Source: Thermoplasmata archaeon (GTDB lineage Archaea > Thermoplasmatota > Thermoplasmata > Thermoplasmatales > Thermoplasmataceae). From it: DNA of 11,989 bases. Below the pieces are notes generated by a model that saw only the letters and a program-made list of their open reading frames with translations, made no database searches and was not told the origin of the DNA. Shown here in pieces: positions 6,347-11,989 of the stretch. The stretch's first letter is position 1; the number at the start of each line of letters is the position of its first letter. The stretch lies in NCBI GenBank assembly GCA_021793945.1, contig JAJYRT010000048.1, forward strand, positions 1 to 11,989. The letters are read 5' to 3'. The position numbers were made by a program, and so were the translations under genes.

Positions 6347-8021
6347 TAGATATCTCTTCCAGAGTAGCGTATGATTCTACTGCACTTATTATGTATGGCA
6401 TTGAGTTTTCTCCAGGGTTTCGCAGGGCGCTCTCCAGTTCCGAAAGTGCTTCCATTACCTTTTTCTCATCCCTCTCCTGCTTCACGGAAAGCAGTTTGGA
6501 TATCTGGGACTTCTGGGCCTTCCTGCTGATTCTCAATATGTTTATTGGCTTTTCATTGCTCTCAACATATTTGTTTGCCCCGACCATTACTTCCTTTCCC
6601 TGTTCAATTCTTATCTGCCTGCGATATGATGTTGCAGCTATTTCTTTCTGGATATAGCCATTTTTGACTGCCTGTAGTATTCCGCCCATTCTTTCTATTT
6701 CACTGAAATACTTGAAGGCTTCCTCTTCCATTCTGTCGGTAAGCCATTCCACATAATATGATCCTCCAAGTGGGTCTATGGTATCCGGTATGCCAGTTTC
6801 CTCAGCTATAATCTGCTGTGTCCTGAGAGCAACCTTTACTGCCTGTTCAGAAGGTAACGCCCATGCCTCATCATACGAGTTTGTGTGAAGGCTTTGTGTT
6901 CCGCCAAGCACAGCTGCCATCGCTTCTATAGTTGTCCTGACAATATTATTCAGTGGCTGCTGCCAGGTCAGGGTATAGCCGGACGTCTGGGTATGAAACC
7001 TGAGATACAGGCTTCTCTCATTGCGGACACCGTATTTCTCCCTGAGTACTGTGGCCCATATTCTTCTTGCAGCCCTCAATTTGGCTATCTCCTCAAAGAA
7101 ATTTATTGAGGAATTGAAGAAAAAGGAGAGTCTTGGAGCAAATTCTGCGGGATCCAGGCCAGCATCTATTCCCATGTCAACATAGTGAAACCCATCTGCA
7201 AGTGTGAATGCGAGTTCCTGCGCAGCACTTGATCCAGCCTCCCTGATATGGTATCCTGAGATGCTGATATAGTTCCATTTTGGCACATTCTTCGTGCAGT
7301 AGACCATCATGTCTCTTATAAGCCTCAAATGAGCCTCTGGCGGATATATCCACTCCTTCTGGGCTATATATTCCTTTAGTATGTCTGCCTGTACCGTTCC
7401 AGAAATCCTGTCAGGCGGGACTCCCTGCTTCTTTGCTACCGCGATGTACATAGCAGTCAGGACAGCAGCTGGAGCGTTGATGGTCATGGATGTGCTCACC
7501 TCTCCAAGGTCAATTCCTGAAAGAATATCTTCCATATCTCTCAGGGAAGAAACATTCACGCCGCATCTTCCAACTTCCCCGTCCGCTCTCTTGTTGTCGC
7601 AGTCGTATCCATAAAGCGTGGGCATGTCAAAAGCTATGCTGAGGCCAGACTCTCCGTGTTCTATGAGATATTTCAACCTCCTGTTGGTGTCCTCCGGAGT
7701 CCCAAACCCGGAAAACATTCTCATGGTCCAGAGTTTTCCCCTGTACATGTTTGGATATATCCCCCGCGTGAACGGGTACGATCCGGGTAGTCCCAGATAT
7801 TTATCCTCAAAATTCTTCCTCAGGTCTTCACTGGTATAGAGTTCATCTATCTTTATGCTGGACGAGTTGCTGTATTCCCTATCTTCGCACTTTGTTCTGG
7901 AATTCCAGGGCTCCAGCACATCTTTTCGCCATTTTCCGATCCGATCCCCCTTCTTCCCCGAGGCTTCTCTAAATTCGGACAGTTTATTCTCCCAGTAATT
8001 CTCTTTCACTCCGTCCATCAT
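6297..8021 (-). CDS. B12-dependent acyl-CoA mutase large subunit, isobutyryl-CoA mutase-like active site
   Basis: Catalytic TIM-barrel subunit of the methylmalonyl-CoA mutase superfamily, using adenosylcobalamin radicals to rearrange acyl-CoA carbon skeletons. With the 574-residue reading from ATG 8021, family landmarks are YPFTRG at about 82-87, GLSIAFDMPT at about 126-135, SGTVQADILKE at about 207-217, SGYH with the catalytic His258, FAPRLSFFF, and the cap GGTQSLHTNSYDEA. Two substrate-site residues differ from methylmalonyl-CoA mutase: Phe103 where it has Tyr89, and Gln221 where it has Arg207. That pair is known from isobutyryl-CoA mutase. The 2-hydroxyisobutyryl-CoA mutase Asp117 position is Ala here. 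Lys96 replaces Arg82. ATG 8021 (or 8018) is favoured over TTG 8057 because a TATA element lies about 27 bases upstream. Overlaps the small-subunit gene. Confidence 0.95.
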   Translation of the reverse strand: MMDGVKENYWENKLSEFREASGKKGDRIGKWRKDVLEPWNSRTKCEDREYSNSSSIKIDELYTSEDLRKNFEDKYLGLPGSYPFTRGIYPNMYRGKLWTMRMFSGFGTPEDTNRRLKYLIEHGESGLSIAFDMPTLYGYDCDNKRADGEVGRCGVNVSSLRDMEDILSGIDLGEVSTSMTINAPAAVLTAMYIAVAKKQGVPPDRISGTVQADILKEYIAQKEWIYPPEAHLRLIRDMMVYCTKNVPKWNYISISGYHIREAGSSAAQELAFTLADGFHYVDMGIDAGLDPAEFAPRLSFFFNSSINFFEEIAKLRAARRIWATVLREKYGVRNERSLYLRFHTQTSGYTLTWQQPLNNIVRTTIEAMAAVLGGTQSLHTNSYDEAWALPSEQAVKVALRTQQIIAEETGIPDTIDPLGGSYYVEWLTDRMEEEAFKYFSEIERMGGILQAVKNGYIQKEIAATSYRRQIRIEQGKEVMVGANKYVESNEKPINILRISRKAQKSQISKLLSVKQERDEKKVMEALSELESALRNPGENSMPYIISAVESYATLEEISNVGRNVFGGWKEPILV

Positions 8022-8040
8022 TTCAATAGTCCACACTCGA

Positions 8041-8051
8041 ATTAAAATTTT
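8041..8051 (-). promoter_or_regulatory. Internal TATA element before the mutase operon
   Basis: On the minus strand the DNA reads AAAATTTTAAT, centred about 27 bases before ATG 8021/8018. It overlaps the last codons of the glycosyltransferase, so the mutase genes could be transcribed separately from the upstream block. Confidence 0.4.
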
Positions 8052-8857
8052 TTCCAATTACGTGTCGGCCTTTTCCCAAAAAGGATACAGCTTAGATAGC
8101 CAGTAGCTGCAGATATGGAACGGATCAAATAAAGAGGGGTCATGCTTGTGCCAACAATTTTTGCAGTATTGAGATGTGACCACGAATCCGGATGTTTCCA
8201 CGCAAGCTGTTTTCTGCCATATCCGTTCCAGAAAGCCTGTTTTATGACGCCGTGGAGTGTATCACGGGTGCGGTTCATTACTATGCACTGATCGCAGACA
8301 GCAATTCTGGCACCAGATTTGACGCACCTGATGTTGAGATCTATGTCTTCAGCTGTGACAAACGACTCGTCAAAACCACCCAGTTTAACAAATAGATCCT
8401 TGCTGTATCCAAGATTTGCAGAGGGCGCCGTTACCTCATAGCCATCGTATATGAGCTCTACCCTGTTCAACGTTCTGAATCTTTCATTGCCCACCTGGAG
8501 TACTCTCCCGATAATCATTTCATAACCAAGGGAAATGAATTTCCGCATGGATTTTATCCACTCCGGATCGGCTATGGCATCCCCGTCCGTGAACGCGACA
8601 AAGTCATATCTGGCCTTGCTGACGCCTATGTTTCTTCCACCGCCGCGGCTGCACCTGATCCTGAAATAGCTGATTTCCTTATTTTCACCCGCATATCTCG
8701 CCAGTATGTCAGAGGTGCCGTCCGTGCTCATGGAATCCACAACAACGATCTCTATCGGTCCCTCCTGCAAAAGGAGGCTATCAAGCAGTTCCGAGATTGA
8801 ACTCGCGTTGTTGTAAACGGTGATAACGATAGATACCCCGGGAGGTTCCGACATCAT
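8042..8857 (-). CDS. Family 2 glycosyltransferase
   Basis: GT-A fold transferase using a nucleotide- or dolichol-linked sugar donor; the acceptor is unknown. The 271 residues begin with the classic SIVITVYNNASSISELLDSL (9-28). They continue with VVVDSMSTDGT at 38-48, the metal-binding DGD at 91-93, and the acceptor-side ED at 170-171 in FVTAEDIDL. A mildly hydrophobic C-terminal stretch (about 233-261) could touch the membrane. ATG 8857 is chosen because an upstream extension to 8974 is very basic, has no family similarity and would overlap the zinc protein. The start is seven bases after that protein's stop, so the two are co-transcribed. N-glycan or polar-lipid glycosylation is plausible in this wall-less archaeon but not shown. 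Confidence 0.92.
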   Translation of the reverse strand: MMSEPPGVSIVITVYNNASSISELLDSLLLQEGPIEIVVVDSMSTDGTSDILARYAGENKEISYFRIRCSRGGGRNIGVSKARYDFVAFTDGDAIADPEWIKSMRKFISLGYEMIIGRVLQVGNERFRTLNRVELIYDGYEVTAPSANLGYSKDLFVKLGGFDESFVTAEDIDLNIRCVKSGARIAVCDQCIVMNRTRDTLHGVIKQAFWNGYGRKQLAWKHPDSWSHLNTAKIVGTSMTPLYLIRSISAATGYLSCILFGKRPTRNWKKF

Positions 8858-8864
8858 ACGGGGT

Positions 8865-9056
8865 TCAGACCCAGTCCATTCTCTTGATCTCCCTCTCCTT
8901 TTTCGTGTTTCTCTTGTATTCCTTGTAATGTTCCTTGCACAGGTGTACCTTTGTTTTCTTCTCCTTGAGTTCAAACACCTTGGATGCCAGATCTGCTTCT
9001 ACCGTCTGAAAACTCTCCTTATCACAGCCAACCACGTCACATATCTTTTCCTTCAT
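8865..9056 (-). CDS. Small putative zinc-binding protein, unknown function
   Basis: I do not recognise a named family. The 63 residues have a C-x4-C pair at 6 and 11 and a C-x2-H pair at 40 and 43, enough for one zinc site, joined by a charged, probably helical linker. The C terminus is very Lys/Arg/Glu-rich, as in small archaeal nucleic-acid- or protein-binding factors. It is supported as a real gene by a TATA element exactly about 27 bases before its ATG, by the spaced metal ligands, and by the glycosyltransferase starting seven bases after its stop. It lacks a Shine-Dalgarno site and is probably leaderless. It would be the first gene of the minus-strand block. Confidence 0.75.
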   Translation of the reverse strand: MKEKICDVVGCDKESFQTVEADLASKVFELKEKKTKVHLCKEHYKEYKRNTKKEREIKRMDWV

Positions 9057-9077
9057 ATCGGGTAATAATTGTCAGTA

Positions 9078-9088
9078 AGTATAAAGAT
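9078..9088. promoter_or_regulatory. Shared TATA element of a divergent gene pair
   Basis: AGTATAAAGAT reads as a TATA box on both strands. On the minus strand it lies about 27 bases before ATG 9056 (zinc protein). On the plus strand it predicts a start near 9110, upstream of the rpe ATG 9141. Confidence 0.45.
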
Positions 9089-9140
9089 TGTCTCTGCTGG
9101 CCTATGCAAAAGCTTAATGTTCTATCGCCATGACCAAAAT

Positions 9141-9791
9141 ATGTTAGTATCCCCTTCAATAATATCGGCAGAGCTGTATGATCTTCAGGGTGAGATAGGT
9201 CAATGCGAGGATGCCGGTGCTTATTCCTTTCACCTGGACGTGATGGATGGGCACTTTGTCCCGAATCTCACCATGGGGCCTGATTTTGTGAAGGCAGTAA
9301 AGCACTGTTCGCATGTTCCCCTGGAGACGCACCTTATGATAGAGAGGCCTGACAAATATTACAGATCCTTCGTTGAAGCTGGATCGGACGTGCTGATGGT
9401 TCATTATGAGTCTCCCATTGATTTGGGCACATTATTTCACAAGCTGGATCAGGAAGGGATCAGGAGGGGACTGGTTGTGAATCCTGAAACCAATATCAGC
9501 GAGGTCGAGGACCTGATTCCAGGGTGCCACTCGCTGCTGATAATGTCTGTTCATCCCGGGTTCTCCGGCCAGAAATTCATAACGGATTCGCTAAGGAAGA
9601 TAAAGGAGGCAAGAAAATTCATTGATTCTAACGCTCCAGACACTCTGCTTGAGATCGATGGGGGAATAAATCTCGAGACGGGCAAGCTGTGCGCTGAAGC
9701 CGGAGTAGATGTACTGATATCCGCTTCGTATATCTTTGGCAATGACATTGGGAAATCGATAGGACACCTGAAGGTGCTTGGGAAGCACTAA
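9141..9791 (+). CDS. rpe: Ribulose-phosphate 3-epimerase
   Basis: Interconverts ribulose 5-phosphate and xylulose 5-phosphate in the pentose phosphate pathway, in the cytoplasm. The 216 residues form the usual (beta/alpha)8 barrel. The metal ligands are visible as His31 and Asp33 in FHLDVMDGHFVPN (30-42), His64 in ETHLMIERP, and Asp173 in EIDGGI. The phosphate loop is present as SVHPGFSGQKF at 136-146. ATG 9141 is chosen because it yields the family's N terminus (MLVSPSIISAEL) and the usual length. ATG 9117 (MFYRHDQN...) is an in-frame alternative nearer the predicted transcription start, adding eight residues. There is no Shine-Dalgarno site. The stop codon overlaps that of the convergent dehydrogenase. 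Confidence 0.96.
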   Translation: MLVSPSIISAELYDLQGEIGQCEDAGAYSFHLDVMDGHFVPNLTMGPDFVKAVKHCSHVPLETHLMIERPDKYYRSFVEAGSDVLMVHYESPIDLGTLFHKLDQEGIRRGLVVNPETNISEVEDLIPGCHSLLIMSVHPGFSGQKFITDSLRKIKEARKFIDSNAPDTLLEIDGGINLETGKLCAEAGVDVLISASYIFGNDIGKSIGHLKVLGKH

Positions 9792-10765
9792 TTTTCCAGG
9801 ATTATTCTGCCCCCAATCTTAGTTTCGAAGAATCCCATCGCTGCTTTCAGATCATACAAGCTGAATTTCTTTGCGATCCTTACCTTGAATGATTTCCTTT
9901 CTGACAACCTGATAAGATCCGTAAGCTCTTTTCTATTGCCCCCCGTTGATCCTATGATCCGGATTTCTCGGGTATATAGATCTCCAATATCCAGCTTGGA
10001 TTCTCTTCCGGTCTGGCCGCCGAAAGAAACAATTGATCCACCATTTGCCACGTGCCTGACAGAATCCTCCCAGAACGAGGATCCCAGTGAATTTATTACT
10101 ATATCTGCCTTGAAACCGGCCGGCACGCTATCGGGCGCGAATATGCCTGAAGCGCCGAATTCTCTTACCCAACTGTTTCTGGATACGGCATAAACCTCAA
10201 TTCCCATAGAATCCGCTATCTGCATGGCGAAAGTGCCGGTGTTCCCGGATGCGCCATACAGCAGCAAACTCTGTCCGGATGCAGCTCCAGCCCGCTTCAG
10301 GGCATGGTATGCTGTGAGCCCACCTATTGGCAAGCTAACTGCAATGTCCTCATCCATCTGCTGGTTCAACTTGAATAACTGTTTCTCAGGAACGGAAACA
10401 TAATCAGAATATCCACCATTTGTAACCACACCCCAGATGCCGCCATGCGGGCACAGGTACTCTCTTCCACTGAGGCAGTATTCGCATGTGCCATCAAACA
10501 CACGGGGATAGATGATTACCCTGTCTCCAGTCTTCACGTATTTCCCGTCTGTCTCCACTATTCCGTAAATTTCAGATCCGGGAACGTGTGGGATCGGAAC
10601 CAGGTTATATAGTATCCTGCCGTTGATCAGGTTATAATCTATGGGGTTGAGACCAGCTTTCCTGACTCTTACAGTAACATTCCCATCCTCTTTCAGCGGC
10701 ATATTCGTTTCTTCTATCTTCAGGTTATCCTTCCCAAACGGTGGCGATATCATGAAACTTTTCAT
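9788..10765 (-). CDS. Medium-chain dehydrogenase/quinone-oxidoreductase-type protein
   Basis: NAD(P)-dependent oxidoreductase of the MDR superfamily, substrate unknown. The 325 residues contain the GroES-like half at about 1-130 and a Rossmann domain with GASGNTG at 171-177. An Arg after the second strand (VYAVSRN) suggests NADP(H). The catalytic-zinc Cys is Asn40 (AGLNPIDY), and the usual GHE is PGSE, so no catalytic zinc is expected, as in quinone oxidoreductases. The structural-zinc lobe survives but with Asp91 replacing the first of four Cys (C94, C97 and C105 remain); acidic ligands at this lobe are known in other archaeal members. ATG 10765 fits the leaderless spacing from a TATA element; GTG 10771 is an alternative. 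Confidence 0.9.
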   Translation of the reverse strand: MKSFMISPPFGKDNLKIEETNMPLKEDGNVTVRVRKAGLNPIDYNLINGRILYNLVPIPHVPGSEIYGIVETDGKYVKTGDRVIIYPRVFDGTCEYCLSGREYLCPHGGIWGVVTNGGYSDYVSVPEKQLFKLNQQMDEDIAVSLPIGGLTAYHALKRAGAASGQSLLLYGASGNTGTFAMQIADSMGIEVYAVSRNSWVREFGASGIFAPDSVPAGFKADIVINSLGSSFWEDSVRHVANGGSIVSFGGQTGRESKLDIGDLYTREIRIIGSTGGNRKELTDLIRLSERKSFKVRIAKKFSLYDLKAAMGFFETKIGGRIILEN

Positions 10766-10785
10766 AACCACATGAATATTGACGG

Positions 10786-10795
10786 CATAAAAAGT
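10786..10795 (-). promoter_or_regulatory. TATA element of the medium-chain dehydrogenase gene
   Basis: On the minus strand CTTTTTATG is centred about 27 bases before ATG 10765, giving a leaderless message and supporting that start. Confidence 0.45.
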
Positions 10796-10835
10796 GTTTC
10801 TGAGAAGCGGTTATCAAAAATGATCAACAAATCTG

Positions 10836-10845
10836 ATATAACTAT
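10836..10845 (+). promoter_or_regulatory. TATA element of xerA
   Basis: GATATAACTA is centred about 28 bases before ATG 10869, consistent with a leaderless message. The 103-base gap with the divergent dehydrogenase gene holds both promoters. Confidence 0.4.
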
Positions 10846-10849
10846 TCAT

Positions 10850-10859
10850 ACATGCATGT
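10850..10859. repeat. Palindrome ACATGCATGT before xerA
   Basis: A perfect 10-bp palindrome between the xerA TATA element and its ATG. It could be an operator covering the transcription start. It is too short and of the wrong layout to be called a dif site. Confidence 0.25.
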
Positions 10860-10868
10860 CAAACATCT

Positions 10869-11714
10869 ATGGGAGACGATCAGGCTACAAGGTCGTTCGA
10901 GTCTTATATGATAGCCGAACGGAAGAGCAGGTACACGATCAAGGAATATCTATTCCTGGCAAGACTTTTCCTCAACTATATCAAAAAGGATCTGGCTGAA
11001 GTTGATGCAAGGGACGTTGAACAGTTCAAGAAGTATCTCGCATCAGAAAAGAACTACTCCAAGAGCAGCCAGTATCTTGCAATCAAGGCAATACGGCTTC
11101 TCTACAGATCGAAATCTATCCAGCCTCCCCAGAATCTTACTCCTCCAAAACGTTCCAGAAAAATGCCTGTCTACCTGAGCGAAGCGGAAGCTGGGCAGCT
11201 CTTGAAACGGGTCAGCAATAATGGCAGGAGCCTGGCAATTGTATCCCTGTTGCTCTATACTGGAATGAGGGTAGGCGAGTTGTGTAAACTGGATATTGAT
11301 GATGTCGACACCGACTCAGGCATCGTAAGGATCATGGCAGGCAAGGGGGACAAGGACCGCATCGTGATTATCTCAAGGGAACTCTCGCAGCTTCTGGACA
11401 GCTATATCAGTTCAAGGCTGGCGGTGAAAACAGAATCCAGGGCTTTATTCATCAGTGGAAGGAAGGGGAGGTTTGACACATCATCCGTGGAGAGGATAAT
11501 CCGGAATGCCGGAGAAGAGGCGGGAATCACAAAGAAAGTAACACCGCATGTCCTGAGGCACACATTCGCAACTTCTGTTCTCAGGAATGGCGGAGACATA
11601 AGATTCATCCAGCAGATACTCGGGCATTCAAGTCTCGCCACCACTCAGATATACACGCACATTGATGAAACCGTGCTGAAGGAAATGTATAATAAATTCG
11701 GCCCGAAGTTCTAG
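10869..11714 (+). CDS. xerA: Tyrosine recombinase XerA (archaeal XerC/D homologue)
   Basis: Site-specific recombinase that resolves chromosome dimers at an archaeal dif site. The 281 residues have an N-terminal SAM-like core-binding domain at about 5-85 and a catalytic domain from about 95. Active-site residues are complete: Arg134 in TGMRVGEL, Lys159 in GKGDKDR, His227 and Arg230 in HVLRHTFAT, His253 in LGHSS, and the nucleophile Tyr262 in IYTH. The overall length matches archaeal XerA, which acts alone, rather than mobile-element integrases, and no integrase-adjacent tRNA or phage gene is present. The ATG start fits the leaderless promoter. A longer plus-strand frame (10772-10999) overlapping its 5' end is judged spurious. 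It ends overlapping the stop codon of the convergent gene. Confidence 0.96.
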   Translation: MGDDQATRSFESYMIAERKSRYTIKEYLFLARLFLNYIKKDLAEVDARDVEQFKKYLASEKNYSKSSQYLAIKAIRLLYRSKSIQPPQNLTPPKRSRKMPVYLSEAEAGQLLKRVSNNGRSLAIVSLLLYTGMRVGELCKLDIDDVDTDSGIVRIMAGKGDKDRIVIISRELSQLLDSYISSRLAVKTESRALFISGRKGRFDTSSVERIIRNAGEEAGITKKVTPHVLRHTFATSVLRNGGDIRFIQQILGHSSLATTQIYTHIDETVLKEMYNKFGPKF

Positions 11715-11989
11715 TTCTTTCTGCTGACCAGATAGTCCGCAAACCAGTCAAGAAATTTTTTCACGTCAGGATCCCCTCTTATCCTGTGCAGGTGGTTCTT
11801 TGCCTCCCTTACAAGCTTCGCGGCCATTTTTGTTGAATAATCAAGGGACCCGGTGCTGATTACGATATTCCTCAGCCTCTCAAAATCTGTGTCCGATACG
11901 TTCCCGCTTTTAAGGCATTCCTTCAGAAATCCTGCATCGGCAACAGTCGATCTTTCAATGGCTTTCAGCATTAGCAGCGTCTTCTTCCC
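11711..11989 (-). CDS. Polyprenyl diphosphate synthase, C-terminal part (GGPP synthase type)
   Basis: Last 92 residues of a minus-strand gene whose 5' part lies beyond the right edge. The visible sequence begins GKKTLLMLKAIE, the conserved C-terminal block of trans-isoprenyl diphosphate synthases after the second Asp-rich motif, followed by helical segments ending FADYLVSRKN. In archaea this enzyme builds the geranylgeranyl chains of ether lipids. The Asp-rich motifs are not in the window, so chain length cannot be judged. Its TAG overlaps the xerA TAG on the opposite strand. Confidence 0.85.
   Translation of the reverse strand, partial: GKKTLLMLKAIERSTVADAGFLKECLKSGNVSDTDFERLRNIVISTGSLDYSTKMAAKLVREAKNHLHRIRGDPDVKKFLDWFADYLVSRKN

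Noticed and set aside
6885..7614. Plus-strand open frames opposite the mutase genes
   Set aside because: They mirror the codon structure of the strongly conserved minus-strand genes and show no domain of their own.
8865..8974. N-terminal extension of the glycosyltransferase to 8974
   Set aside because: It reads as an Arg-rich shadow of the zinc-protein gene; the family N terminus begins right after ATG 8857.
9069..9140. Longer start for ribulose-phosphate epimerase
   Set aside because: The added residues include the shared TATA region and have no counterpart in the family.
10850..10859. dif site for XerA beside its own gene
   Set aside because: A dif site needs two roughly 11-bp inverted arms around a 6-8 bp centre; only a 10-bp palindrome is present.
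10772..10999. Plus-strand 75-codon frame overlapping the 5' end of xerA
   Set aside because: No family similarity; its second half is the xerA coding sequence in another frame, and its start abuts the dehydrogenase promoter.
10869..11714. Integrase of a mobile element
   Set aside because: No flanking tRNA, repeats, att duplication or phage/plasmid genes; length and motifs fit chromosomal XerA.

Overview
The window looks like chromosomal DNA from an acidophilic archaeon of the order Thermoplasmatales (Thermoplasma/Ferroplasma/Cuniculiplasma relatives). The main reasons are a proteasome alpha subunit that, from memory, closely matches the 233-residue Thermoplasma acidophilum protein, an archaeal RNase P RNA, a XerA recombinase, the end of a polyprenyl (GGPP-type) synthase for isoprenoid lipids, and many genes with an archaeal TATA element about 27 bases before the start codon and no Shine-Dalgarno site. 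By eye the base composition is mid-40s % GC. I cannot name the genus.

Layout, left to right. The 5' end (1-217, minus) is a cut-off TatD-related metal hydrolase. Divergent from it is psmA (345-1046, plus). Then come a small membrane-anchored protein crowded with N-glycosylation sequons (1223-1711), the RNase P RNA (1754-2074), an internally duplicated four-helix protein of ferritin-like appearance behind two DNA dyads (2192-2704), and a UbiB/ABC1-type atypical kinase with two C-terminal membrane helices (2903-4471). An Hsp20 chaperone (4490-4879, minus) faces the kinase gene.

From 9056 down to 4926 on the minus strand lies a tight block of five genes: a small zinc-binding protein, a family 2 glycosyltransferase, the large and small subunits of a B12-dependent acyl-CoA mutase, and its MeaB-type GTPase chaperone. 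The mutase genes overlap or nearly abut, and the block has an internal promoter just before the large subunit. The GTPase is expected to load and protect adenosylcobalamin in the two-subunit mutase. The large subunit would usually be labelled methylmalonyl-CoA mutase, but it carries Phe and Gln at the two positions (Tyr89 and Arg207 in the Propionibacterium enzyme) that hold the methylmalonyl carboxylate. That is the pair found in isobutyryl-CoA mutase. This is the most interesting point in the window.

To the right, ribulose-phosphate 3-epimerase (9141-9791, plus) diverges from the zinc-protein block and converges with a medium-chain dehydrogenase (9788-10765, minus). That gene diverges from xerA (10869-11714, plus), which converges with the truncated polyprenyl synthase (11711-11989, minus). 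Both convergent pairs overlap at their stop codons. I see no insertion sequences, CRISPR arrays or phage genes. The window reads as core chromosome, with novelty confined to the mutase, the surface glycoprotein, the duplicated helical protein and compact regulatory DNA.
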